From assembly GCA_937997485.1 (NCBI GenBank), contig CALKTH010000003.1:1-64000 (forward strand): a DNA stretch of 64,000 nucleotides. The letters run 5' to 3'. Positions 42,808 to 51,335 of the stretch are shown in pieces (the first letter of the stretch is position 1; each line of letters begins with the position of its first letter). Made by a program: the position numbers and the translations under genes. The notes beneath the pieces were generated by a model. The model did no database searches. It was not told the DNA's origin and saw nothing but the letters and a program-made list of their open reading frames with translations. The DNA comes from an uncultured Acidimicrobiales bacterium. GTDB lineage: Bacteria > Actinomycetota > Acidimicrobiia > Acidimicrobiales > SZUA-35.

Positions 42808-43982
42808 CGAGCTTGCTCCGGTTCTTCCAGCAGCGCCCGTTGTTCTCCGACGCTCTCCTCGCCGCTGCGCTCACCGGCGTAGCGGTTGCTGTGGCTTTTG
42901 GAGTGTCTGGCTCGGGGTCCGAAATCTCCGTCGTGCCGCGCCCCGACCATCCGCTGGAGTGGGCGCTGATCGTGACCCCGTCGATCTGCATCGCGATGCG
43001 ACGCCTCCTTCCCGTCACCGCCGTGGCGTTCGGATCCACCGCGATCATTCTCATCTGGTTGCTCGGGCTCCCCGACTTCGTGATCTCCGGAGCCATTCTC
43101 ATCTACTCCGCAGTCATCTACGGGACCCGACCCCACGGACGCGTTGCGGCCGGTCTCGCCGCCGCAGCCCTCTCGCTGATGACGCTGACCGGCGTTCTGG
43201 TTGGCGAGGCGCCCTTCTATGTTCTCCCGCTTGTCATCCTCACTACCTTCACGGCGTTTGTCCTGGGTGTGAACACCGAAACTCGGCAGGCCTACATCCT
43301 CGAGGTCGAGCGGAGAGCGCAGGTGGCCGAACTCCATCAGGCGGCCTCCGATGAGGCCCTGCTGCAGGGTGAACGCAACCGCATCGCCCGCGAACTTCAC
43401 GACGTGGTCGCCCACGGGCTCGGGGTCATCGTCGTGCAGGCGGGTGCAGGACGACGGATCTTGGCGCAAGACCCAGACGGCGCGGCCTCGGCGCTGCACC
43501 AGATCGAGAAGACGGGCCGACAGTCCCTGGGCGAGATGCGCCAGATGCTCGGCATCCTCCGCACTGACGCCGCCGATCAAGGCCGTCCGACACCTGGGCT
43601 CGGCGAACTGGAAGAACTCGTCGACAGCTACGTCGCAAGCGGCCTTGTCGTGTCGAGCGAGCAAGTCGGCCATCGAACCGAGCTCCCCGCCACCATCAAC
43701 ACCAGCGCCTATCGCATCGTGCAGGAGGCGCTCACCAATTGCCTCAAACATGGTGGACCGCACGTCGAAGTCTTCGTGCAGGTCAGCTACGAGCCGAACG
43801 CGGTCGACATCCGGGTGATGGACAACGGGCGTGGAGGAGCAGCGACCGCTACGAGCGGTCAGGGTCTGAAGGGCATGAAAGAGCGAGTCGAAGTCTTCGG
43901 AGGATCGCTGCGCACGGGTCCTCGCCCCGGCGGTGGCTTCGAAGTCGCCGCACGTCTCCCGCTCCAGGCTGTCGATGTCTGA
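42804..43982 (+). CDS. NarL-type sensor histidine kinase (HisKA_3)
   Basis: A 392-residue membrane kinase. Residues ~15-160 contain five or six hydrophobic helices (FSDALLAAALTGVAVAVAFGV to VILTTFTAFVLG), a membrane-embedded sensor with very small external loops. The dimerisation and phosphoacceptor segment is GERNRIARELHDVVAHGLGV, with the phospho-accepting His in ELHD. The ATPase domain has EALTNCLKHGG (N-box) and VMDNGRGG plus GQGLKGMKERV (G-boxes). The response regulator gene overlaps its last codons by 8 nt. Kinases of this kind often watch the state of the membrane or wall, and often control an ABC transporter. Confidence 0.9.
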   Translation: MTSLLRFFQQRPLFSDALLAAALTGVAVAVAFGVSGSGSEISVVPRPDHPLEWALIVTPSICIAMRRLLPVTAVAFGSTAIILIWLLGLPDFVISGAILIYSAVIYGTRPHGRVAAGLAAAALSLMTLTGVLVGEAPFYVLPLVILTTFTAFVLGVNTETRQAYILEVERRAQVAELHQAASDEALLQGERNRIARELHDVVAHGLGVIVVQAGAGRRILAQDPDGAASALHQIEKTGRQSLGEMRQMLGILRTDAADQGRPTPGLGELEELVDSYVASGLVVSSEQVGHRTELPATINTSAYRIVQEALTNCLKHGGPHVEVFVQVSYEPNAVDIRVMDNGRGGAATATSGQGLKGMKERVEVFGGSLRTGPRPGGGFEVAARLPLQAVDV

Positions 43983-44661
43983 TTCGATCGACCACGATCG
44001 AGGCCCACACATCCGGATCGTCTTGGTCGACGATCAAGAACTGGTCCGTACCGGGTTTCGGATGATCCTGCAGACCGAGCCAGATCTCGAAGTGGTGGGG
44101 GAAGCCGCGGACGGCATCGACGCCATGCAGGTGATTGCGGAGACGCAACCCGATGTGGTGCTGATGGACGTTCGGATGCCCCGCCAAGACGGGGTAGAAA
44201 CAACGGCTCTCGTCACCGGCGCCGACGGCCCGAAGGTCATCATTCTCACGACGTTCGATTTGGACGAGTACGTGTTCTCAGCGCTACTGGGCGGTGCCAG
44301 CGGCTTTCTCTTGAAGGACACACCCGCGGAGGATCTCGTCGATGCGATTCGTGTGGTCGCGTCCGGCGACGCGCTGCTTGCTCCGTCCGTCACTCGGCGT
44401 CTTATCGAGGAGTTTCAGTCAGGCAACGCCGGCTCGGTCACGCCAATGCCGGAGATGGCCGAGCTGACAGATCGCGAAACTGAGGTCCTCATCGAGATGG
44501 CAAAGGGCTGCTCGAACGCCGAAATCGGTGCGTCGCTGTATGTCAGCGAGACCACGGTCAAGACGCATGTCGGTCGGGTTCTCATGAAGCTCGGCGTGCG
44601 GGATCGGGTGCAGGCCGTCGTCGCTGCATACAACTCTGGGCTGGTGCGGCCCGGGTCCTGA
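43975..44661 (+). CDS. NarL/FixJ-family response regulator
   Basis: A 228-residue two-domain regulator. The receiver has acidic VLVDDQELVR, the phospho-acceptor Asp in VVLMDVRMPRQDG, Thr in IILTTFD, and Lys in GFLLKDTPAEDL. The C-terminal HTH (ELTDRETEVLIEMAKGCSNAEIGASLYVSETTVKTHVGRVLMKLG) is a classic LuxR-type DNA-binding domain. It overlaps the kinase gene by 8 nt (ATG 43975 before TGA 43980-43982). It is the best candidate to bind the two TCATCCC-type dyads, one at its own promoter and one before the ABC operon. Confidence 0.92.
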   Translation: MSDSIDHDRGPHIRIVLVDDQELVRTGFRMILQTEPDLEVVGEAADGIDAMQVIAETQPDVVLMDVRMPRQDGVETTALVTGADGPKVIILTTFDLDEYVFSALLGGASGFLLKDTPAEDLVDAIRVVASGDALLAPSVTRRLIEEFQSGNAGSVTPMPEMAELTDRETEVLIEMAKGCSNAEIGASLYVSETTVKTHVGRVLMKLGVRDRVQAVVAAYNSGLVRPGS

Positions 44662-44698
44662 GAGCGAGGCCAATCGCGGCTGTTCCTCCGTGTCGCCT

Positions 44699-45466
44699 TC
44701 AGCTCTGGCAGCCGGAGCACCAGTAGGTGCTGCGAACGTGTTCGCCCTGCACGATGCGCTGGATCGGTGCGTTGCATCGATGACACGGCTCGCCCGCCTT
44801 GCCGTAGGCCGCCAGGCCGCCGGGGACACCCGGCACCGTGATGCGGACGCCTCCGCCCAGATTGCGGCGCAGTAGATCATGCGAGGTCGCGACGAGGCGC
44901 TGGCGCTCATCTGCCGTCACACTCGCCACGGGGCGCAGGGGAGAGAGGCCCAACGCGTGCAACACCTCGCTCTTGTAGACGTTGCCGACACCACAGCAGA
45001 TTCGCTGATCCAGCATCGCCACACCGAGAGGCGTGGCCCCGGAAACAATCGAGAACCGGGCGGCGGCCTCGTTGAGATCCGGATTGGGCCCCGTCAGATC
45101 GGGGCCGAGGTGCTCCGGGCCCGCTCGATTCGCCGTGAGTTTCACGTGCGGGGCAGCGAAGCAAACGGCGATCCAATCGGCCTCGGTCTCGATCAGCGCT
45201 CGAACGGCGGCCTTGGACCGCTGCCAGCGCTCCCCCGAACGGTAGAGGTGCCAGCTGCCGGTCATCTTCATGTGTGTCTCGAGGGTGCGTCCGTCGCCGA
45301 AGTGCACGAGGAGATACTTGCCCTTGGCTTCAACCGCCTCGATCAACGTGCCCGGCTGGGGACCAGGAACCGCAAGACGCGGGGCCGCGAACCGGCGCAG
45401 CGTCTGGCCTTCGAGTGCTGGTTTCATACGGCTGGCGGTCCGCCAGATGGTGTCGCCTTCAGGCAC
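44699..45466 (-). CDS. Fpg/Nei-family DNA glycosylase (Nei2-like)
   Basis: A 255-residue base-excision repair glycosylase/AP lyase. It begins MPEGDT, so the mature N-terminus is Pro followed by Glu, the catalytic pair of the family. The helix-two-turns-helix motif is in LLDQRICCGVGNVYKSEVLHALGL, and the zinc finger CHRCNAPIQRI... YWCSGC is intact. It removes oxidised pyrimidines or related lesions from DNA. The GTG start is on the minus strand, divergent from the alpha-glucosidase gene with a 32-nt gap. CACACT lies at -12 to -7. Confidence 0.85.
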   Translation of the reverse strand: MPEGDTIWRTASRMKPALEGQTLRRFAAPRLAVPGPQPGTLIEAVEAKGKYLLVHFGDGRTLETHMKMTGSWHLYRSGERWQRSKAAVRALIETEADWIAVCFAAPHVKLTANRAGPEHLGPDLTGPNPDLNEAAARFSIVSGATPLGVAMLDQRICCGVGNVYKSEVLHALGLSPLRPVASVTADERQRLVATSHDLLRRNLGGGVRITVPGVPGGLAAYGKAGEPCHRCNAPIQRIVQGEHVRSTYWCSGCQS

Positions 45467-45485
45467 TCGGTAAGTGTGCCCCCGA

Positions 45486-45491
45486 TAGCGT
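45486..45491 (+). promoter_or_regulatory. -10-like hexamer for the alpha-glucosidase gene
   Basis: TAGCGT ends 7 nt before the ATG at 45499, fitting leaderless transcription. Confidence 0.4.
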
Positions 45492-45498
45492 CCTCGGG

Positions 45499-47196
45499 AT
45501 GACTCCGGCGACCAATGCCAGTTCCACCGAATCGACCGTCGACGGCGGTGACATGCTCGCCCCGTGGTGGCGTCGAGGCGTCGTCTACCAGGTGTATCCC
45601 CGCTCCTTCGCCGATGCGAACGGTGATGGAACGGGTGATGTGAACGGCCTCCGGGCCCGGCTCCCCTACCTGGCGGAGCTCGGCGTCGACGCCGTGTGGA
45701 TCAACCCCTGGTACACCTCGCCCCTGAACGACGGGGGCTACGACGTCGCTGACTACCGCAACATCGAAGCCCGCTTCGGCTCGCTGGCCGACGCGGAAGC
45801 CATGATCAGCGAAGCGCATGAACTCGGCATTCGCGTGATCTGCGATCTCGTGCCGAACCACACCTCCTCAGAACACGAGTGGTTCAAGGAAGCGTTGGCG
45901 GCAGAACCGGGCACGGCGTCGCGAGCTCGCTATCACTTCCGACCCGGCCGAGGTGAGAACGGCGACGAGCCACCGACCGACTGGACGAGTGTGTTCGGTG
46001 GCCCGTCCTGGACCCGCACGACCAACGTCGACGGAACCCCGGGAGATTGGTACCTCCATCTGTTCGACCCGACCCAGCCCGACATGAACTGGACGAACGC
46101 TGAGGTGCGAGCCGAGTTCGTTTCGATCCTCCGCTTCTGGCTGGACCGCGGCGTGGACGGATTCCGCGTCGATGTCGCCCATGGGTTGGCCAAGGACATG
46201 TCGTTCCCGGATCTCGGCGAGGCGACCGGGGACATCCTCGTGTCCGAGCACAAGGACAACCATCCGTATTGGGATCGTGACGACGTCCACCCGATCATTC
46301 GTGAATGGCGCGCCGTGCTCGACGAATACGAGGGCGACCGCATGATGGTGGCCGAGGCGTGGGTTCGCCCCGAGCGTCTCCCTCTCTACGTACGACCCGA
46401 CGAGTACCACCAGTCCTTCGACTTCGACTTCCTCACCTGCGAGTGGAACGCCGACTCCTTCCGGAACACGATCGACACCTCCCTGGCGCAAGCCCGGCTC
46501 GTGAACTCGACGGTGACGTGGGTGCTCTCCAACCACGACGTTGTCCGCCACCCCACCCGCTACGGGCTGCCGCAGGGCACGGACTGGCGGCGCTGGCTGC
46601 TCGATGGACCCCACGACATCCTGGACGCCGAGGCTGGCAAAGCTCGTGCCCGAGCCGTCATATTGCTCGTCCTCGGCCTACCCGGCTCCTCGTATCTCTA
46701 TCAGGGTGAGGAACTCGGCCTGCCTGAGGTGTGGGATCTCCCGCCCGAGGTGCTCGATGACCCGGTATGGACGCTCTCGGAAGGAACTCGCAAAGGCCGA
46801 GACGGCTGCCGAGTTCCCATTCCATGGACCGCTGACGGTGCGTCGTTCGGCTTTGTCGAAGGCGACACCGCAGCCGCTTGGCTGCCCATGCCCGCCTCCT
46901 TCGGGCCGCTGTCAGCTGAGGCCCAGGCTGGGGTCGAGGGTTCCTCGCTCGAGCTCTACCGCTCCGCCCTGGCCGTTCGCAAGATGCACTTCGCCGCTGA
47001 TGAGGCCCTCACCTGGCTCGAGAGCCCCGACGGTGTCTTGGCCTTCCAGCGTGGTTCCGGTGCGCAGGTGTGGGTGAACGTTTCCGGCGGCACCGCTCCC
47101 CTCCCGGAGGGCGCCACACTCCTCGTCGCCTCCCACGCGGAAGTGGCCAAGAACGGTGCACTCGCCCCCAACCAGTCCGCCTGGATCCTCCCCTAA
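45499..47196 (+). CDS. GH13 alpha-glucosidase / oligosaccharide hydrolase
   Basis: A 565-residue glycoside hydrolase of family 13. It starts WWRRGVVYQVYPRSFADANGDGTGD, the usual opening of alpha-glucosidases. Catalytic residues are visible: nucleophile Asp225 (GFRVDVAH), acid/base Glu286 (MMVAEAWVR) and the transition-state Asp347 (SNHDVVRHP). GRDGCRVPIPW near residue 430 is typical of actinobacterial alpha-glucosidases. There is no signal peptide, so it acts in the cytosol on imported maltose-type or trehalose-like sugars. No sugar transporter lies next to it. A pair of 32-bp direct repeats follows the stop. Confidence 0.9.
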   Translation: MTPATNASSTESTVDGGDMLAPWWRRGVVYQVYPRSFADANGDGTGDVNGLRARLPYLAELGVDAVWINPWYTSPLNDGGYDVADYRNIEARFGSLADAEAMISEAHELGIRVICDLVPNHTSSEHEWFKEALAAEPGTASRARYHFRPGRGENGDEPPTDWTSVFGGPSWTRTTNVDGTPGDWYLHLFDPTQPDMNWTNAEVRAEFVSILRFWLDRGVDGFRVDVAHGLAKDMSFPDLGEATGDILVSEHKDNHPYWDRDDVHPIIREWRAVLDEYEGDRMMVAEAWVRPERLPLYVRPDEYHQSFDFDFLTCEWNADSFRNTIDTSLAQARLVNSTVTWVLSNHDVVRHPTRYGLPQGTDWRRWLLDGPHDILDAEAGKARARAVILLVLGLPGSSYLYQGEELGLPEVWDLPPEVLDDPVWTLSEGTRKGRDGCRVPIPWTADGASFGFVEGDTAAAWLPMPASFGPLSAEAQAGVEGSSLELYRSALAVRKMHFAADEALTWLESPDGVLAFQRGSGAQVWVNVSGGTAPLPEGATLLVASHAEVAKNGALAPNQSAWILP

Positions 47197-47210
47197 CCCG
47201 GCCTCCACCC

Positions 47211-47282
47211 CTGTGGGTGCCTGACCCCCACCATCACTCCCCTGTGCCTGCTGTGGGTGCCTGACCCCCACCATCACTCCCC
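47211..47282. repeat. Two exact 32-bp direct repeats with internal hairpins
   Basis: The 32 bases at 47211-47242 are repeated exactly at 47251-47282, a period of 40 bp. Each copy begins CTGTGGGTGCCTGACCCCCA and contains the potential hairpin GTGGG... CCCAC. The pair fills the space between two convergent genes and may act as a double terminator. The GGGTGCCTGACCCC core looks like a dispersed intergenic repeat, which would need a genome-wide check. Confidence 0.8.
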
Positions 47283-47283
47283 C

Positions 47284-47664
47284 TCAGGGGGAGAGCAGTT
47301 CGGCTAGCGCTTCAGGGTCGGCGACGCTGACCCAGAGCGCCGAATGATCCTTGAGCCCAATCACGCGCCGCACCGGGTCGACGAAGCCGATGCAGAGGCC
47401 GAGTCGATGGTTCGTGCCCATCGTCAGCCCATCATCGGCGAAGCTCAGTCGGAGTCCGACCGCGGTGTACCAGCGATGGGGACCGGTGATGTCGGTGTGA
47501 TCGACGTTGGACAGTGAGGTCGTGACCTTCGCCCATCCGAACGTGGCGACGAGCCGATCGTTCTCCACGTCGACGGTCACTCCGTGGCCGGCGCGGAGGC
47601 CCAGCGGCGCCAACACACCCAACCAGCGCCGATCGACGTCGTACGGAAAGAAGCGTTCGGTCAC
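47284..47664 (-). CDS. Conserved-looking orphan protein of 126 residues
   Basis: No family is recognised. The protein is soluble, with alternating strands (GVTVDVENDRLVATFGWAKVTTSL, HRWYTAVGLRLSFADDGL) and a final LKDHSALWVSVADPEALAELL, which recalls PH-like or lipocalin-type small beta-barrels. It starts at GTG 47664 with TAGACA at -12 to -7 on the minus strand. It is divergent from the ABC operon, and the 16-bp dyad copy B (47683-47698) overlaps where its -35 box should be. It may therefore be regulated together with the transporter and could be a small accessory to it. Confidence 0.6.
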   Translation of the reverse strand: MTERFFPYDVDRRWLGVLAPLGLRAGHGVTVDVENDRLVATFGWAKVTTSLSNVDHTDITGPHRWYTAVGLRLSFADDGLTMGTNHRLGLCIGFVDPVRRVIGLKDHSALWVSVADPEALAELLSP

Positions 47665-47682
47665 CGCACCTGTCTACACCCT

Positions 47683-47698
47683 TCGTCCCCAGGGATGA
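47683..47698 (+). promoter_or_regulatory. Operator-like dyad, copy B (ABC-operon promoter)
   Basis: TCGTCCC-CA-GGGATGA, 16 bp, with 6 of 7 pairs matching. It is nearly the same as copy A at 42688-42703. It stands in the divergent spacer between the orphan gene and the ABC ATPase gene (85 nt before its ATG). Confidence 0.55.
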
Positions 47699-47782
47699 GG
47701 GGCCAATCATCATCAGGGTGGACGCCAATCTGTGTCAGTCGTCGTACCTTCTGATCACGCTCTCGTTGACCAAGGATTCGTG

Positions 47783-48547
47783 ATGACCGCAATTGACACA
47801 CCCCCCGCCTCGATGCCCGCCGGTGCCCTCGCCGCCCACACCGATGGGGCCATCAAGGTCTACGGCTCGGGCGACACCGAGGTTCACGCGCTCCGCCATG
47901 TGTCCGTTGGCTTCGGCAAAGGCCAGTTCACCGCCATCATGGGCCCGTCCGGATCCGGCAAGTCGACCCTGATGCAGTGCATGGCCGGCCTCGACCGTCT
48001 GTCTGGAGGCGAGGCCTACATCGGCGACACGCCACTCTCCAGCCTGAATGACAAGGCCCTCACGCTGTTGCGCCGGGAGAAGATCGGCTTCATCTTCCAG
48101 GCCTTCAACCTGATCCCGACACTCACCGCCCGAGAAAACATCACACTGCCCCTCGATCTTGCTGGCGCCAAGGGCGACCAGGCTTGGATCGATGAGGTCA
48201 TCGCCACCACGGGGCTGGCCGACCGGGCAACGCATCGGCCGAACGAGCTCTCCGGCGGTCAGCAACAGCGCGTGGCGGTCGCTCGAGCCCTGGCCAGTCG
48301 GCCGGAAATCATCTTCGGCGACGAGCCCACGGGCAACCTCGACTCCCGCACCGGCGCCGAGATTCTGGACTTCATGCGCCGAGCTGTGCGTGAGCTGGGT
48401 CAAACCATCGTGATGGTCACCCACGACCCGGTTTCCGCCTCCTACTCCGACCGGGTGCTCTTCCTCGCCGATGGGCAGATCGTCGACGAGATGGCGGACC
48501 CAACGCCGGACTCCGTGTTCGACAAGATGAAGTCACTGGGCGACTGA
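47783..48547 (+). CDS. ABC transporter ATP-binding protein (MacB/LolD type)
   Basis: A 254-residue ATPase: Walker [10 protein letters not shown], the Q-loop region [20 protein letters not shown], signature [15 protein letters not shown], Walker [14 protein letters not shown] and the switch His in VMVTHD. The [12 protein letters not shown] and GNLDSRTG segments mark the MacB/LolD/FtsE class that works with FtsX-type permeases. ATG 47783 is chosen over GTG 47732 because AAGGA lies 6 nt upstream. It energises the two permeases that follow (9 nt, then 19 nt spacing). Such systems export lipids or peptides, or act as mechanotransmitters for the envelope. Confidence 0.92.
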   Translation: MTAIDTPPASMPAGALAAHTDGAIKVYGSGDTEVHALRHVSVGFGKGQFTAIMGPSGSGKSTLMQCMAGLDRLSGGEAYIGDTPLSSLNDKALTLLRREKIGFIFQAFNLIPTLTARENITLPLDLAGAKGDQAWIDEVIATTGLADRATHRPNELSGGQQQRVAVARALASRPEIIFGDEPTGNLDSRTGAEILDFMRRAVRELGQTIVMVTHDPVSASYSDRVLFLADGQIVDEMADPTPDSVFDKMKSLGD

Positions 48548-48556
48548 GTCAACCAC

Positions 48557-51316
48557 ATGAGTCTCCTCAAACTTTCGCTCCGGAACATCCGGGCCAGCGT
48601 CGGCCGATTGATGCTGACCGCTCTCGCCATCACCGCCGGCGTCGGTTTCGTCGCTGGCTCCTTCATCCTCGCCGACAGCCTGTCGGACACGTTCTCTTCC
48701 ATCTTCGAAAGCGCTGGCTCTCGCACCGACGCCACCGTGCAGTTGGCGGAACTCGCATTCGGCGAGGACGACCGAACGTTGTCGGACTCGATCATCGCTG
48801 AGCTCGAGGCCCTCGACGAGACTGCCGAGGTCCGTCCCACGGTCACGATCGACACCAACAGCAGCTTCCGCCCCTTCGTGGTGCTCGACGCTGAAGGTGA
48901 AGAGGTGATCCCTCAGGGGCCGCCGATCATCACCTTCTCCTGGGATGGCACCGAGATCGAGGATCAGATCTCCCTGGTCGCCGGCACACCGCCGAACGGC
49001 ATCGACGAGGTCGTGCTCGACTCGACCTACGCCGAGGCAGCCGGTGTGGAAGTTGGCCAGACGGTCAATTTCGTCGGACCGGACGGACCGGCGAGCTTCA
49101 CCCTCGTGGGCTTGGTGGAGTTTCCGGTCACGGGCGGCGCGTTCTTCGTGATCTTCGACTTCGACAGCGCCCAGGTGCTCTACGACAAGGTCGGACAGGT
49201 CGACACGGTTGAACTCGTCGCTGCCAGCGGCACCACACCAACTGAATTGATCGCTGCTGCCCAGAGCATCTTGCCTCCTGAGGCCGAGGTGATCGACTCC
49301 GAGCAGGCCATCGAAGAGGCGCAGTCCGGGTTCAACGACTTCATCGCCATCTTCCGCAACGTCCTGCTCGGCTTCGCTGGCATCGCGCTGTTCGTCAGTC
49401 TCTTCATCATCTACAACACGTTCGCCATTCTGGTGAGCCAGCGAATCCAGCAGATCGGCATGCTTCGAGCACTCGGTGCAACAGCAGGACAAATTCGCCT
49501 GTCGATCGTGATCGAGGCCGTCGTCATCGGTCTGATCAGCTCGCTCGTCGGCATCTTCGCCGGCGTTGGCGTGGCGACACTCATCAAGGCCGGATTCCAG
49601 GCCGCCGGGGGCTTCCCCGAAACAGGCACCGTCGTCACAACGAACACCATCATCATCTCCTTCGCCGTTGGAACGATCGCCACACTGTTCTCGGCGCTCG
49701 GCCCGGCCTTCTCCGCCAGCCGTGTCTCGCCCATTGCCGCGATGCGAAACGAGAAAGCGGGAGGGAGCAGTCAGAGGCGCCGTGTGCTCATCGGCTCGGT
49801 CGTCTTGGCACTGGGTTTGCTGCTCCTTGGCTTGGGCCTCTTCGGGAGCGGACTGGCGACCGCGACGCTCCTCTTCTATTTGGCCGTGGGCGCCATCCTC
49901 ACTTTCGTGGGCGTCGCACTCCTCAGCGTTCTCTTCGCCGGACCGATCGTAAACTTCTTGGGCCGACCCGAGGTCTTGGGTAGCTCCCTCCTCGTGCTCG
50001 GTCTCGGATTGATCGCTCTCGTCGCCGCAGGCAGCGGCTTGCCCGACGGCATCGTCAGCACGGTCTCGTTCGTGATCAAGATGTTCGTCTCCGGAGTAGC
50101 CATCATCACCGGCTTGTCGATTCTGCTCTCCAAGAGCACCGGACGCTCCCTCGGCCTGGGCGGTTCAGCTGGCGGTCTGGAAGGACAACTGGCAAAGCAG
50201 AACGCCGCTCGCAACCCCCAGCGCACGGCCGCAACCGCCACGGCGCTCACCATCGGCATTGCCCTGGTCGCAACCGTCGGCACCGTCGGCGAATCGCTCA
50301 AGGCGAGCTTCTCGGAGAGCCTCGAGCGGGGCGTTCAAGCTGAACTCTTCATCTTCGACGAAGAAACGAACTCCGCATTCCCGGGCGAGCTAGCCGATCA
50401 GATCGCTGAGATCGAGGGCATCGAGAACCTCAGTCGGTTCCGCTTCAACGAAGTGCGCTTGGGCGTCGATGCAAACGGCGACGACGACATCGTCGACATC
50501 GCCGCCTTCGAGACCTCGACGGGCGAGTCCCTCATCAACTTCTCGGTCGTCGAAGGTTCCATCACCGATGCCGGCGACTCCGGTGTGCTCGTCTTCACCG
50601 AGACCGCCGACGAGCGGGGCCTCTCCGTTGGCGACACGTTGGCCGTCGACTTCCCGGACGGGGAGAGCGAAGAGCTCACCGTGAGTGCCATCTTCGAAGA
50701 CAATTCGGTGCTCAACAGCCCCATCGTCTTCGATCTCGCCATCTACGAGCGTCACGTCACCAACGGCGATGACTTCTTCGTTGGCGCCACAGTGGCTGAC
50801 AGCGCCGACTTCGAATCCGTCAAGGCGCAGGCCCAAGCCGTCGCTGCTGACTTCTCCGGCGTCTCCGCGCTGGACAACGACGAGTTCCGCGACGGGCAGA
50901 CTGGGCAGATCGATGGGCTGATCACGCTGATCAACTTCATGCTCAGCTTCGCTCTCTTCGTTGCCTTCCTTGGAGTGATCAACACGATCGTGCTCTCCGT
51001 GATCGAGCGGACCAGGGAGATCGGTTTGCTCCGTGCTGTCGGTACAACCCGTCAGCAGATGAAGTCGATGATTCGGTGGGAAGCCGTGATCGTTTGTCTG
51101 TTCGGAGCCCTGCTGGGCATCATCCTTGGCGTCCTCTTCGCCTGGGCCGCCGTCACTGCGATTCCGGACGACATCATCAGCACCCTGGCGCTGCCGTACG
51201 AGACCGTGGCCTTCGCCATCCTCGTCGCCGCCCTCGCCGGTGTTGTCGCCGCCTCGTTGCCCGCTCGTCGAGCCGCCCGGATGAACGTGCTCGAAGCCAT
51301 CGCCACCAACAGCTGA
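48557..51316 (+). CDS. FtsX-type ABC permease 1
   Basis: A 919-residue permease. After the first helix (~18-38) comes a large extracytoplasmic MacB-PCD-like domain, then the first FtsX block (~270-375, IALFVSLFIIYNTFAILVSQRIQQIGMLRALGA). A middle set of helices (~410-540) is followed by a second external domain that starts after NAARNPQRTAATATALTIG, and the second FtsX block (~790-915, LRAVGTTRQQMKSMIRWEAVIV). The duplicated layout is typical of actinobacterial peptide- and lipid-linked ABC permeases. It likely pairs with the ATPase just upstream, and probably with permease 2 as a heterodimer. The substrate is unknown. Confidence 0.88.
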   Translation: MSLLKLSLRNIRASVGRLMLTALAITAGVGFVAGSFILADSLSDTFSSIFESAGSRTDATVQLAELAFGEDDRTLSDSIIAELEALDETAEVRPTVTIDTNSSFRPFVVLDAEGEEVIPQGPPIITFSWDGTEIEDQISLVAGTPPNGIDEVVLDSTYAEAAGVEVGQTVNFVGPDGPASFTLVGLVEFPVTGGAFFVIFDFDSAQVLYDKVGQVDTVELVAASGTTPTELIAAAQSILPPEAEVIDSEQAIEEAQSGFNDFIAIFRNVLLGFAGIALFVSLFIIYNTFAILVSQRIQQIGMLRALGATAGQIRLSIVIEAVVIGLISSLVGIFAGVGVATLIKAGFQAAGGFPETGTVVTTNTIIISFAVGTIATLFSALGPAFSASRVSPIAAMRNEKAGGSSQRRRVLIGSVVLALGLLLLGLGLFGSGLATATLLFYLAVGAILTFVGVALLSVLFAGPIVNFLGRPEVLGSSLLVLGLGLIALVAAGSGLPDGIVSTVSFVIKMFVSGVAIITGLSILLSKSTGRSLGLGGSAGGLEGQLAKQNAARNPQRTAATATALTIGIALVATVGTVGESLKASFSESLERGVQAELFIFDEETNSAFPGELADQIAEIEGIENLSRFRFNEVRLGVDANGDDDIVDIAAFETSTGESLINFSVVEGSITDAGDSGVLVFTETADERGLSVGDTLAVDFPDGESEELTVSAIFEDNSVLNSPIVFDLAIYERHVTNGDDFFVGATVADSADFESVKAQAQAVAADFSGVSALDNDEFRDGQTGQIDGLITLINFMLSFALFVAFLGVINTIVLSVIERTREIGLLRAVGTTRQQMKSMIRWEAVIVCLFGALLGIILGVLFAWAAVTAIPDDIISTLALPYETVAFAILVAALAGVVAASLPARRAARMNVLEAIATNS

Positions 51317-51335
51317 GACAAGAGACGTAGCCATC

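Noticed and set aside
42618-44012. 465-codon N-terminal extension of the cyclase/AAA gene
   Set aside because: It overlaps the histidine kinase gene on the other strand, and the cyclase protein has a proper start with a zinc ribbon at ATG 42617 and a -10 hexamer before it.
47211-47282. A two-unit CRISPR array
   Set aside because: The interval between the units is only 8 bp, with hairpins inside the units. No cas genes are seen.
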